Source of the DNA: Jiangella asiatica
GTDB taxonomy: Bacteria > Actinomycetota > Actinomycetes > Jiangellales > Jiangellaceae
Length of the DNA stretch: 64,000 nucleotides
Assembly: GCF_004349065.1 (NCBI RefSeq)
Contig: NZ_SMKZ01000021.1
Coordinates: 52,827 to 116,826, forward strand
Reading direction: 5' to 3'
The translations under genes and the position numbers were made by a program. Under the pieces are notes generated by a model that was not told where the DNA came from, searched no databases, and worked only from the letters and a program-made list of their open reading frames with translations. Positions 37,648-47,204 of this stretch are shown here, piece by piece (the first letter of the stretch is position 1; each line of letters opens with the position of its first letter).

Positions 37648-37662
37648 GATATCCCATATCCC
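37648..37662. promoter_or_regulatory. Palindrome GGATAT-CCC-ATATCC upstream of the sugar operon
   Basis: A perfect 6-bp inverted repeat with a 3-bp centre, in the otherwise GC-rich leader of the binding-protein gene. Position and symmetry fit a repressor operator, for example for a GntR-type regulator. No dedicated regulator is adjacent to this operon. Confidence 0.6.
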
Positions 37663-37730
37663 GTCAACGGGTTGTTCCCAGGCATCCCTGAACCAGCACG
37701 GCCACGGTTCTACGCGGTGGCGTCGCGCGG

Positions 37731-37814
37731 CCCTCACGAGGACTTTGCGCGCATCACGAGGCTCACAGGCATGGTGCGGCACGAGATTTCGTGCTGAACG
37801 TGATCATTCCGAGG
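37731..37814 (-). repeat. 84-bp dispersed repeat, copy A
   Basis: Read on the minus strand this segment matches 47859-47942 (copy B, plus strand) at about 72 of 84 aligned positions, without gaps. It lies between the sugar-operon leader and the dehydrogenase gene's 3' end. It contains AATGATCACGTTCAGCACG and CACCATGC. It is intergenic and has no ribosome binding site; small start codons inside it give short unrelated frames. Confidence 0.85.
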
Positions 37815-37839
37815 GCTGCGGGGCCCTGGTGGAGGCCGC

Positions 37840-38892
37840 CTACTCCGGCGCGGCGGGGAAACGCAGCACCACCTGCAGCGCCTCGGCCGGGCGCTCGTCC
37901 AGCAGTGCGAACGCCGACGCCACCTCCGTCACCGGCACGACGTGCGACACCAGCGGCCCGACACCCATCCGCCCGTCGGCGACCAAGGACATGAACACGC
38001 GCAGCAGCCGGTCGTGGTTCCAGCGGTCGCCGAGCGCCCCCGGCGTGCCGCCGATCTGGCTGGCGACGATCTCGACGCGGTTGTGGTGGAACTCCTCGCC
38101 GAGCCGCAGCCCGTCACCTTCCCCCTGGTAGAAGCCAGCGGCCACCACCCGGCCGGCCGGGCGCACGGATCGAACCGCCTCGTGCAACGCCCGATAGTTG
38201 CCGCTCAGCTCGATCGCGGTGTCGGCACCGACGCCGTCGGTGACCCGCCGCACCTCCGCGGCCGCGCCACCGGCGACGTTCGGACGGACGGCCTGCGCGG
38301 CGCCGAACCGAGAGGCGAGCGCCGCCCGGTCGGCCATGCCCTCGACGGCGGTGACCGTGCCGCCGTTGAGCGTGGTGAGGCGAGTCGCCAGTAGCCCGAT
38401 GACTCCCTGGCCGAACACCGCGAGGTGCTCGCCGAGGTGCACGTCCGCGGCGAGCACCGCGTTCAGCGCGATGGCACCGACCCGGGCGAAGACACCGTGC
38501 AGCGGCGAGACGCCCTCGGGCAGCAGCCGGTGGGCAGCGATGGCGGCCGGGACCACGGACTCGGCGCGGTGACCCCAGATGCCGTAGACCACGTCGCCCA
38601 CCCGCGGCGACGACACGTCGGGCGCCGCCTCGGTGACCTGGCCGACCTCCTGGTAGCCCCAGCCGGAGACCGGATACGAGAACGACGGCGAGCCGTCGAC
38701 GAACAGCCGCGCGCCGGCGTCCCAGGTCTTCGTCAGGTACGGGTTCGACCCGCGGTACGCGGTCAGCTCGGTTCCGGCCGAGATGCCCGAGTACCAGGTG
38801 GCGATCCGGACCTGCCCAGCGCCGAGTGGCGGCGAGGGCTCGTCGGCGACGCCGACCTGCCGGGTTCCGGTGAACTGCACGACGAGCGGCAT
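37840..38892 (-). CDS. Zinc-type alcohol dehydrogenase-like oxidoreductase
   Basis: A 350-residue medium-chain dehydrogenase/reductase. The N-terminal GroES-like domain has YSGISAGTELTAYRG and SYPVSGWGYQEVG. The Rossmann domain shows LAVFGQGVIGLLATRL and later VGADTAIELSGNYRALHEAV. The usual Cys/His zinc ligands are not evident, as in the BchC/threonine-dehydrogenase-like subgroup that handles sugar-type substrates. ATG 38892 has GAGGTG at 6 nt. It runs in the same direction as, but is separated by 240 bp from, the sugar importer operon, and may oxidise a derived sugar. Confidence 0.85.
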   Translation of the reverse strand: MPLVVQFTGTRQVGVADEPSPPLGAGQVRIATWYSGISAGTELTAYRGSNPYLTKTWDAGARLFVDGSPSFSYPVSGWGYQEVGQVTEAAPDVSSPRVGDVVYGIWGHRAESVVPAAIAAHRLLPEGVSPLHGVFARVGAIALNAVLAADVHLGEHLAVFGQGVIGLLATRLTTLNGGTVTAVEGMADRAALASRFGAAQAVRPNVAGGAAAEVRRVTDGVGADTAIELSGNYRALHEAVRSVRPAGRVVAAGFYQGEGDGLRLGEEFHHNRVEIVASQIGGTPGALGDRWNHDRLLRVFMSLVADGRMGVGPLVSHVVPVTEVASAFALLDERPAEALQVVLRFPAAPE

Positions 38893-38988
38893 CGATGGCA
38901 CCTCGATTTCGTCAACGAATAGACGATTTATGTCTTACCGTCGGAGAATATTAGGTGCCGCTCTGTTCCCGCTCCATGGCATCGGCCA

Positions 38989-40647
38989 TCACAGGGTGGT
39001 GGGGAGCTCGGCCCGGACGGCGTCGCGAGCGGCTCGCGCGTCCGGCGCGTCGACGGCCAGCCCCGCCAACCGCACGCACTCGTCCATCGTCACCGACCGC
39101 AGAGCCTCCGCGACGTCCGGGATGGCCCGCGGCGTCATCGAGAGGCTGGTGACGCCGAGACCGGCCAGGACGACCGCCAGCACCGGGTCGGCGGCCGCCT
39201 CGCCGCACACGCCGACCGGCCGATCCCGTCGCGCGCCGGCCTGCGCGGTCAACCGGACCAGCCGCAGCCCGGCGGGCTGCCAGGGGTCGTTCAGCTCCGC
39301 CAGGTCGCCGAGCAGCCGGTCGGCCGCCATCGTGTACTGGGTGAGGTCGTTGGTGCCGATGCTCGCGAACGCGACGTGCTCCATCACAGCGTCGGCGGTC
39401 AGCGCCGCGGCCGGGACCTCCACCATCACCCCGGCCGTGGACAGCCCGTACTCACCGGCGAGGGCGACGAAGGCCGCCGCCTCGGCCGCGGTGGCGATCA
39501 TGGGCGCCATCACCCACACGTCCGCGCCGGAACGCTGCGCGGCCCGGGCGACCGCGTCGAGCTGGTGGTCCAGCACCTGCGGGTGCCGGCCCGCCGTCCG
39601 GTAGCCACGCACGCCCAGCGCCGGATTGGCCTCGTCGGCGTCGGTCAGGAACGGCAGCGGTTTGTCCGCGCCTGCGTCGAGCGTGCGGACCACCACCTTC
39701 CGGCCCTTGAACGGCTCCAGCACCGCCAGGTACTGCTCGGTCTGCTCGTCGACGGTGGGCTCCTCGGCCCGGTCGAGGAAGCAGAACTCGGTGCGGAACA
39801 GTCCGACGCCCTCGGCGCCGACCTCGACCGCGGCCACCGCGCCCTTCGGGTCACCGACGTTGGCCAGCAGCTGGATGTGCGTCCCGTCGGCGGTACGGCC
39901 AGTGCCGTCGAAGTGCCGCACGCGGGTGGCGGCCGCCCAGACGGCGTCGACGGCGGCCGGCGACGGGTCGGCCTCGACAGTGCCCGCCGAGCCGTCCACC
40001 AACACGACCGTGTCCGCCACGACGTCGAGGACACCGCGTGCCGCGACCACCGCCGGCAGCCCCAGCGCCCGGGCCAGGATTGCGGTGTGCGACGTCGGGC
40101 CGCCCTCCGCCGTGACCAGCGCCACGCAGGTGGACGGGTCCAGCGTCGCGGTGTCGGCCGGTGCGAGGTCTCGGGCGGTCAGCACGAACGGTTCGGCCCG
40201 TTCGGGCACGCCCGGTGCCGGCCGCCCCTCCAGGACCGCGACGATCCGGTCGCGCACGTCACCGACGTCTCGGGCCCGCTCGGCCATGTAGCCGCCCAGC
40301 GACTCCAGCATCGCGGCGACCTCGGCGGCGGCCTCCCAGACCGCACGCGGCGGGGCGAGACCCTCCTCGACCTTGCGTTGCGCCGCCGACACCAGGGCCG
40401 GGTCGGCCGCCATCAGCGCCGTGGCCTCGAGGACCGCTGAGCCCTCGCCGTGCGCCGTCGCCGCCCGTCGTTCCAGGTCGGCGCGGACCAGATCGGCCGC
40501 CTCGGCGATCCGGGCGGCCTCGGCGGCGACGTCGGCACCGTCGGACAGCCGGGAATCGGGTGCCGGCTCGGCCACCGGGTCCGGCATGCGCACCACCGGC
40601 CCGACCGCACGACCGGGGCTGACCCCCACTCCGCTGATGACTGCCAC
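38989..40647 (-). CDS. ptsI: PTS phosphoenolpyruvate-protein phosphotransferase (enzyme I)
   Basis: Enzyme I takes phosphate from PEP to HPr. The 552-residue protein has the N-terminal HPr-binding helical domain, the phosphohistidine loop GGPTSHTAILARALGLP with His187 (His189 in E. coli), and the PEP-binding barrel with VRTLDAGADKPLPF, NPALGVRGYR and VMVEVPAAAL, ending with VGVCGEAAADP. GTG 40647 has GAGAGGAG. It is the last gene of the leftward branch of the amino-sugar PTS regulon, after the EIIC gene, with a perfect hairpin between the two. Confidence 0.96.
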   Translation of the reverse strand: MAVISGVGVSPGRAVGPVVRMPDPVAEPAPDSRLSDGADVAAEAARIAEAADLVRADLERRAATAHGEGSAVLEATALMAADPALVSAAQRKVEEGLAPPRAVWEAAAEVAAMLESLGGYMAERARDVGDVRDRIVAVLEGRPAPGVPERAEPFVLTARDLAPADTATLDPSTCVALVTAEGGPTSHTAILARALGLPAVVAARGVLDVVADTVVLVDGSAGTVEADPSPAAVDAVWAAATRVRHFDGTGRTADGTHIQLLANVGDPKGAVAAVEVGAEGVGLFRTEFCFLDRAEEPTVDEQTEQYLAVLEPFKGRKVVVRTLDAGADKPLPFLTDADEANPALGVRGYRTAGRHPQVLDHQLDAVARAAQRSGADVWVMAPMIATAAEAAAFVALAGEYGLSTAGVMVEVPAAALTADAVMEHVAFASIGTNDLTQYTMAADRLLGDLAELNDPWQPAGLRLVRLTAQAGARRDRPVGVCGEAAADPVLAVVLAGLGVTSLSMTPRAIPDVAEALRSVTMDECVRLAGLAVDAPDARAARDAVRAELPTTL

Positions 40648-40686
40648 TGCGCGCTCCTCTCGTCCTCAGTCTGCGCCAATCATCGC

Positions 40687-40724
40687 GATCGCCGGCACGT
40701 TCGCGGTGGAACGTGCCGGCGATC
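40687..40724 (-). terminator. Perfect 16-bp hairpin between EIIC and enzyme I genes
   Basis: GATCGCCGGCACGTTC (40687-40702), six-base loop, and GAACGTGCCGGCGATC (40709-40724) pair without mismatch, 14 nt after the EIIC stop. No T tract. It may terminate or attenuate the EIIC transcript, lowering or separating enzyme I expression, or protect the EIIC mRNA 3' end. Confidence 0.75.
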
Positions 40725-40737
40725 ACACGTGGTGCTG

Positions 40738-42222
<1,485 letters not shown>

Positions 42223-42275
42223 GGGCGCACCCCCGCACCGAGATCGAGGATGAGACGGTACACGTGCGTTCTCCT

Positions 42276-43028
42276 CTACATGTGTGCCGGCCCGCGGTTC
42301 GGGCCGGCATGTGGGGTGCGTTCCAGCGTCATGTGGACCTGGTACCGGTCCGCTCGGTACCAGGAGGTGACGTGCTCCATCGGCCGGCCAGCGGCGTAGG
42401 AGGTCTTGCGGAAGACGAGCAGCGGCGCCGCGGGGGGTACCCGCAGCAGCCGGGCCCGCAACGGGTCGGCGCCTTCGGCCCAGACCGTCTGGGCGGCGGA
42501 GTCGAGGACACGGCCGTAGTCGTGCGCCAGGATCGAGTACACCGAGCTGGTCAGCTCGCGTTCGAGCAGCCCAGGCAGCGGTGCGGCCGGCAGCCACGAC
42601 ACCTCGTGCGCCATCGGCGCGCCGTCGGCGGAGCGCAGCCGCTCGATCCGGTAGGCGCGGTCGGTGACGTCCAGGCCGAGCGCCGCACGGGCCGGCGGCG
42701 GCGCGGCGGTCTCGTCGGCACCGAGGACGACGGTGGAGGGCTTGTGGCCGCGGCGGCGCATGTCCTCGGTGAACGACGACAGATGCATCTGCGACTCGAT
42801 GCTGGCAGCGGCGACGAACGTGCCCTTGCCCCGGACACGGTAGAGCCGGCCCTCGGCGACCAGACGGCCGACGGCTTCTCGGACCGTGGCCCTGCTGACC
42901 TTGAACCGCGTCACCAGTTCGCGCTCGGACGGGACCGGAGCGTCCGGCACGAGCTCGCCCTCGATCATGGCGAGGAGGATCTCCCGCAACTGCCGGTGCT
43001 TGGGCACCGGGCCGTCGACCACGTTCAC
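42276..43028 (-). CDS. HutC-type GntR transcriptional regulator (leftward)
   Basis: A 250-residue GntR/UTRA regulator, the family of DasR and NagR. The wHTH has HRQLREILLAMIEG, PSERELVTRFKVSRATVREAVGRL and RVRGKGTFVA; the UTRA domain begins LSSFTEDMRRRGHKPST and has YRIERLRSADGAPMAHEVSWLP. The GTG at 43028 has AGAGG upstream. It is first in the leftward branch (regulator, EIIC, enzyme I). Its closest relative in the window is the divergent GntR protein at 43192, 163 bp away. Likely ligand: a phosphorylated amino sugar, as for DasR (GlcN6P). Confidence 0.92.
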   Translation of the reverse strand: MNVVDGPVPKHRQLREILLAMIEGELVPDAPVPSERELVTRFKVSRATVREAVGRLVAEGRLYRVRGKGTFVAAASIESQMHLSSFTEDMRRRGHKPSTVVLGADETAAPPPARAALGLDVTDRAYRIERLRSADGAPMAHEVSWLPAAPLPGLLERELTSSVYSILAHDYGRVLDSAAQTVWAEGADPLRARLLRVPPAAPLLVFRKTSYAAGRPMEHVTSWYRADRYQVHMTLERTPHAGPNRGPAHM

Positions 43029-43054
43029 GGAGCCTCTTTCACGGAGCATCTCGG

Positions 43055-43090
43055 CCAGTGGTAAGCACTGGTCTAGATGTCTTGACCAGT
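43055..43090. promoter_or_regulatory. dre-like operators between the two GntR regulators
   Basis: CCAGTG-N5-CACTGG (43055-43071) and ACTGGTC-N10-GACCAGT (43067-43090) overlap. ACTGGTCTAGA at 43067-43077 is identical to 11 bases of the Streptomyces DasR consensus ACTGGTCTAGACCACT. The site sits directly upstream of the leftward regulator and about 100 bp from the rightward one, so it can control both branches. Confidence 0.75.
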
Positions 43091-43191
43091 GGGCCATACA
43101 ATGTGGCTGCGCACCGCGCTTGTCAAGAGGTGAGCGACCCGAATCGACCGGCTGCCGGCATTTCCCGGGGCCCCGACCTGATGCGAGTCCC

Positions 43192-44067
43192 GTGCTGTCC
43201 TTGCGCCGTTCGACGCTGAAGTACCTCCAGGTGCGCGACTACCTGCGGAGTCTCGTCGGCAGCGAGCTGCGCCCCGGCGACCCCGTGCCCTCGGAGCGGG
43301 TCCTGTGCGAACGCTTCGGCGTGTCCCGGATGACGGTGCGCCAGGCGGTCGACGCGCTGGTGGTCGAGGGCATCCTCGAACGGGTCCAGGGACGCGGCAC
43401 GTTCGTCGCGCCGCCCAAGGTCGACCTGCAGATCCGGCTGGCATCGTTCACCGAGGAGATGACCCGCCGCGGCATGACGGCCGGCGTCAGGGTGCTCTCC
43501 GCCGGCATCATCCCCGCCGAGGCCGACATCGCCGACGCGCTCGAGGTCAAGCCCGGCGCCGAGGTCATCCACCTGCATCGGCTCCGCTTCGCCGACGACG
43601 AGCCCATGGCCGTCGAGCACACCTGGCTCCCGGCCGTCCGGCTGCCCGGCTTCCTCGACGACGGCTCACCGTCCAGCGTGTACGTGGAGCTCGACGCTCG
43701 CGGGCTGGTCCCGGACTGGGGCGAGGACACCATCGACGCCGGCGAAGCCGACCACGAGGAAGCCCGGCTGCTGACCATCAAGCCCGGCAAGCCCGTGCTC
43801 CGGATCTCGCGGCGGGCCTTCACCGGAGACCAGGCCATCGAGTACAGCCGGTCGGCGTACCGCTCGGACCGATACACGCTGTGGGTGCCGGTGGCCCGAC
43901 CCAACCCCCCGGTCGTCCCGCGCCGCCGGCAAGGCACCATCGTGACAGAGGATCCTCCCCGGCACGGGTTGACCGCGACAGCGCGAGCCGCGCCCGAGGA
44001 ACCGCGCCGGAGAACCACGAGTCACCGCGGCGCGCCGCCGGGACCCGCGAGCAAGCGCACCACCTGA
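43192..44067 (+). CDS. HutC-type GntR transcriptional regulator, DasR-like (rightward)
   Basis: A 291-residue GntR/UTRA protein. The wHTH has KYLQVRDYLRSLVGSEL, PSERVLCERFGVSRMTVRQAVDALVVEG and RVQGRGTFVAPPKVDL; the UTRA domain has LASFTEEMTRRGM and IHLHRLRFADDEPMAVEHTWLP, then VYVELDARG and SRSAYRSDRYTLWVPV. A C-terminal Pro/Arg-rich tail of ~40 residues is unusual. GTG 43192 is the only plausible start, with a weak ribosome binding site. It leads the rightward operon (SIS enzyme, EIIB, EIIA, HAD). Two related regulators sharing one promoter region may bind the same sites or form heteromers. Confidence 0.9.
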   Translation: MLSLRRSTLKYLQVRDYLRSLVGSELRPGDPVPSERVLCERFGVSRMTVRQAVDALVVEGILERVQGRGTFVAPPKVDLQIRLASFTEEMTRRGMTAGVRVLSAGIIPAEADIADALEVKPGAEVIHLHRLRFADDEPMAVEHTWLPAVRLPGFLDDGSPSSVYVELDARGLVPDWGEDTIDAGEADHEEARLLTIKPGKPVLRISRRAFTGDQAIEYSRSAYRSDRYTLWVPVARPNPPVVPRRRQGTIVTEDPPRHGLTATARAAPEEPRRRTTSHRGAPPGPASKRTT

Positions 44068-44097
44068 CCACCGTCCACCATCGACAGGAGTTGCCGC

Positions 44098-45156
44098 GTG
44101 ACCGAGACGATCATGGCCCGCGAGATCGCCGAGCAGCCGGAGGCGCTCGCCCGCACCCTCGAGGCGCTGCTGCCGCTGCGCGGTGAGCTCCGCTCGCTGG
44201 CCGAGGACCGCCGGGTGGTCCTGTTCGTGGCGCGCGGGTCCTCGGACAACGCCGCCATCTACGGCCGATACCTGCTGGAGGTGCACGCCGGCATCCCCGG
44301 CGGCCTCGCGGCGCCGAGCGTCGCCACGCACTACCACGCCGAACTCGATCTCTCTGAGGCGATCGTGGTGTCGGTGTCGCAGTCCGGCGAGACCACCGAG
44401 ATCGTCGAGACCCAGGCCTGGGCCGCCGGACGCGGCGCCCGCACGGTCGCCGTCACCAACGACGGCGACAGCTCGCTCGCCGCGGCGGCAGACCTGGCCC
44501 TCGTCACTCGGGCCGGCGCCGAGCTCGCCGTCCCGGCCACCAAGTCCTACGTCACCCAGCTGGCGGCAATGGCTGTGATGGCCGACGCGTTCGCACCCAA
44601 GCCCGGCTCACTTGACGCCGACCTGGACCGGGTGCCCGCCGAGGTCTCGCGGCTGATCTCGTTGCGGACGGGTGTCGACGAGGCCGCCGAACGGCTCGCA
44701 TCGACGCCGGAGACCCTGGTCAGCGGCCGTGGGCTGACGTTCGGGACCGCACTGGAGGCGGCCCTGAAGCTCGAGGAGACCTGCCTGCGTCCGGTGCGCG
44801 GGCTCTCCTACGCCGACCTCCGGCACGGACCCATCGCCGTCGTCGACGCCGAACACGTGGCGCTGCTGGTCTCGGCGGCCGACGGGCCGATGGTGGCCGG
44901 CATGACCGACCTCGCGCACGACCTGCGTCGCCGCGGCGCCGCGGCGACGATCGGCATCGGCGGCGACTCCGGCTTCGCCGCCGCCGTCGACGTGTGCGTA
45001 CCCGGCCCGGACCTGCCCGAGCTGGTGGCTCCGCTCGCGCTCGTCGTGCCGGCCCAGTTGACGGTGGAGGCGCTGGCGCGCAGGCTCGGCCTGAACCCCG
45101 ACGCGCCCCGCGGCCTCTCGAAGATCACCCAGACCGACCCCGCCAACGACGCGTAA
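44098..45156 (+). CDS. SIS-domain glucosamine-6-phosphate deaminase-like enzyme
   Basis: A 352-residue protein with two SIS domains, like the isomerase half of GlmS. It has FVARGSSDNAAIYGRYLLE, VSVSQSGETTEIVETQ and LVTRAGAELAVPATKSYVTQL in the first domain, and GRGLTFGTALEAALKLEETCL with LRHGPIAVVD in the second. Without a glutaminase domain and next to PTS genes this pattern fits the NagB-II/GlmS-like deaminases that turn GlcN6P into fructose-6-phosphate and ammonia. GTG 44098 has AGGAG. No nagA deacetylase is in the window, so either it is elsewhere or the PTS imports glucosamine. Confidence 0.88.
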   Translation: MTETIMAREIAEQPEALARTLEALLPLRGELRSLAEDRRVVLFVARGSSDNAAIYGRYLLEVHAGIPGGLAAPSVATHYHAELDLSEAIVVSVSQSGETTEIVETQAWAAGRGARTVAVTNDGDSSLAAAADLALVTRAGAELAVPATKSYVTQLAAMAVMADAFAPKPGSLDADLDRVPAEVSRLISLRTGVDEAAERLASTPETLVSGRGLTFGTALEAALKLEETCLRPVRGLSYADLRHGPIAVVDAEHVALLVSAADGPMVAGMTDLAHDLRRRGAAATIGIGGDSGFAAAVDVCVPGPDLPELVAPLALVVPAQLTVEALARRLGLNPDAPRGLSKITQTDPANDA

Positions 45157-45187
45157 CTCGACGCCCCGCAGACCCAACGGAGGACAC

Positions 45188-45418
45188 ATGGACAAGGCCG
45201 AGCAGATCCTGGCGGCGCTGGGTGGCGCCGACAACATCGTGGAGATCGAGCCCTGCGCCACCCGCCTGCGCACCGAGGTGCACGACTCGTCCCTGGTGGA
45301 CGAGAAGGCGCTCAAGGCGGCCGGGGCGTTCGGGGTCATCTCAGCCGGCACCGTGGTGCAGGTGGTGGTCGGTCCCGAGGCGGACACCATCGCCACGGAC
45401 ATCGAGGACCTCATGTGA
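45188..45418 (+). CDS. PTS EIIB subunit, glucose/N-acetylglucosamine type
   Basis: A free-standing 76-residue EIIB. DKAEQILAALGGADNIVEIEPCATRLR places the phosphorylated Cys at residue 23 in the family motif. ATG 45188 has GGAGG upstream. It passes phosphate from EIIA (next gene, 4-bp overlap) to the sugar bound by EIIC (40738-42222). In many bacteria IIB is fused to IIC; here all three EII parts are separate proteins. Confidence 0.93.
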   Translation: MDKAEQILAALGGADNIVEIEPCATRLRTEVHDSSLVDEKALKAAGAFGVISAGTVVQVVVGPEADTIATDIEDLM

Positions 45419-45918
45419 GCGGACCCGCGGCGGCGCCCGATGCGACCGGAGGAGACGTGACCCAGCTCGACGTGTTGGCGCCGGTGCCCGGCCGGGTGGT
45501 CGCCCTGGCCGAGGTGCCGGACCCAGTGTTCGCCCAGGAGCTGGTCGGCCCCGGCCTGGCCGTCGACCCGGACCGGACCGGCGTCGCGGTGGCCGTGGCG
45601 CCGGTGGCCGGCCGAATGGTCAAGCTGCACCCGCACGCGTTCGTCATCCAGACCGCCGACGGCGCCGGCGTGCTCACCCACCTCGGCATAGATACCGTCC
45701 AGCTGGCCGGCGAGGGCTTCGAGCTGCACGTGGCCGAAGGCGACGACGTGAGCGCGGGCGCACCGGTGGTGACCTGGAACCCGGCGGCGGTCGAGGCCGG
45801 CGGGCGCTCGCCAGTCATACCGGTGATCGCGCTGGACGCCGCACCCGATTCCGTCGTGGCCCGGCAGGCGGAGGGACCGGTCGCGGCCGGCGGTGTGCTG
45901 TTCACCTGGTCACGATGA
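45415..45918 (+). CDS. PTS EIIA subunit, glucose type (Crr-like)
   Basis: A 167-residue EIIA of the Glc family. VLAPVPGRVVAL opens the beta-sandwich; His74 and the phosphorylated His89 (VLTHLGIDTV) correspond to His75 and His90 of E. coli EIIA-Glc, and LAGEGFELHVAEGD follows. GTG 45415 overlaps the EIIB stop. The N-terminal ~15 residues are an acidic extension. It receives phosphate from HPr. It may also act as a regulator, but nothing in the window shows that. Confidence 0.93.
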   Translation: MSGPAAAPDATGGDVTQLDVLAPVPGRVVALAEVPDPVFAQELVGPGLAVDPDRTGVAVAVAPVAGRMVKLHPHAFVIQTADGAGVLTHLGIDTVQLAGEGFELHVAEGDDVSAGAPVVTWNPAAVEAGGRSPVIPVIALDAAPDSVVARQAEGPVAAGGVLFTWSR

Positions 45919-46556
45919 CTCCTTCCTGGAGCGCCGCGTTGCTGGACCTGGACGGCACGCTGGTGGACAGCGAACCGGCCAACCAGGCCGCGTACGGTGC
46001 GTACTTCGCCGCGCGAGGCTGGGTCGTCGCGCCGGAGGTCCGCCGTCAGTTCGCCGGCCGTCGCGGCGCGGACGTGTTCACCCAGCTGGCCGGGCCCTGG
46101 GACGGCGAGGACACCGATGCCCTGGTCGAGGGCGTGCTGGCGCACGTCGACCACGACGCCCATCCGCTCCGGCCACTACCTGGTGCGGCCGAACTGGTCC
46201 GGCACTTGCACGCGAACGGAGTCGCGATCGCGTTGGTGACCTCCGCCCAGCGGAACTGGGCGGAGTACGCCGTCGGCGACGTGCTCGGGGTGCGCGAGTG
46301 CTTCGGCGCACTCATCACCTGGGAGACGACCAGCCTCGGCAAGCCGCACCCGGAGCCGTATCTGACCGGCGCGGCCGCACTGGGAGTGAAGCCCGCCGAC
46401 GCCGTCGCGCTGGAGGACACCGTGCCCGGCGTCCACTCGGCCGTCGCCGCGGGCGTAGGCCAGGTGATCGGGGTGAGCTCGGGATCGGACCCGCGCGTGC
46501 TCCTGGACGGCGGGGCCCACGAGGTGGTGACCTCGCCGGCGGATCTCCTGCGCTGA
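45915..46556 (+). CDS. HAD family phosphatase, phosphoglucomutase-like subfamily
   Basis: A 213-residue HAD hydrolase. DLDGTLVDSEPANQAAY holds the nucleophile Asp and the acid Asp, LVTSAQRNWAEYA is motif II, KPHPEPYLTGAAALG motif III, and ALEDTVPGVHSAVAAG motif IV. The helical cap follows motif I. Such enzymes dephosphorylate sugar phosphates, which fits its place as the last gene of the amino-sugar operon; it may relieve sugar-phosphate stress. ATG 45915 overlaps the EIIA stop (ATGA). Confidence 0.9.
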   Translation: MTPSWSAALLDLDGTLVDSEPANQAAYGAYFAARGWVVAPEVRRQFAGRRGADVFTQLAGPWDGEDTDALVEGVLAHVDHDAHPLRPLPGAAELVRHLHANGVAIALVTSAQRNWAEYAVGDVLGVRECFGALITWETTSLGKPHPEPYLTGAAALGVKPADAVALEDTVPGVHSAVAAGVGQVIGVSSGSDPRVLLDGGAHEVVTSPADLLR

Positions 46557-46669
46557 CCCGCCGCCCGAGCGGCCCGCTCCGATCATGGGCGTTTGACTGC
46601 GCCGGTGGCGGGTACGCGGACAGCTGAGGATTCCTTCGACTGGCCGCGAGGCCATAGGAGGTCGGACCC

Positions 46670-47104
46670 ATGATGATCGTGCTTGCGCTGCTCATGCTGA
46701 CCGCTGCCGTCCTTGCCGTGGTGATAGCGGTGAGCGACGGCGGCGGCACTGTAGAGATCGACCAGTTCGGGCTGGACACCGAGCTGCCGGTCTGGGGTGT
46801 GTTCGTTGCCGGAATCGCTACCGGACTGGTCGCGCTGGCGGGCATCGTCGCCCTCGCGGCCGCGATGCGACGCGCCCGTGCCCGTCGCACCGAGATCAGG
46901 CACCTGCGTGAGAAAGTGGCCACTCAGGACGTCGCCGACGACGGCACGGCTACCCCGCAGGCGACGGGCGACCAGCCCGTCGCCGACACCACGACCGAGC
47001 CCGCCGGACGCCACGGCGTGACCGGACGCTGGCGTCGCCGGCACGCGGCGGACGACGAGACGTCGACGCGCTCGGAGCCGCCCACCGGCGCCGCGCGCTC
47101 CTGA
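46670..47104 (+). CDS. Small LapA-like membrane protein
   Basis: A 144-residue protein with two hydrophobic helices (about 2-20 and 41-66) followed by a short coiled segment RRARARRTEIRHLREKVA and a disordered charged tail. The layout resembles LapA/DUF1049 proteins, but the match is only topological. ATG 46670 has GGAGG at 9-13 nt. It stands alone after the PTS operon; a GC-rich hairpin follows. Confidence 0.7.
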   Translation: MMIVLALLMLTAAVLAVVIAVSDGGGTVEIDQFGLDTELPVWGVFVAGIATGLVALAGIVALAAAMRRARARRTEIRHLREKVATQDVADDGTATPQATGDQPVADTTTEPAGRHGVTGRWRRRHAADDETSTRSEPPTGAARS

Positions 47105-47118
47105 CCGTCCTTCGACCA

Positions 47119-47157
47119 AGGCCGCGGCCCCGACTCCTGGCTTCGAGGCCGCGGCCT
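47119..47157. terminator. GC-rich hairpin between convergent genes
   Basis: AGGCCGCGGCC (47119-47129) pairs with GGCCGCGGCCT (47147-47157) around a 17-nt loop. The right arm also forms its own palindrome CGAGGCCGCGGCCTCG (47144-47159). It lies between convergent genes ending at 47104 and 47205 and can serve both directions. Confidence 0.7.
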
Positions 47158-47204
47158 CGCGTGCCCGGCTGGGGCCCGCGACCTCGGCCCGCGAGCACCG
47201 GCGA

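Noticed and set aside
37791..37994. Small frames starting inside the 84-bp repeats (MLNVII..., M-x-HHAC...)
   Set aside because: The shared part is only 10-17 codons; beyond the repeat the frames are unrelated, so they are by-products of the repeat rather than genes.
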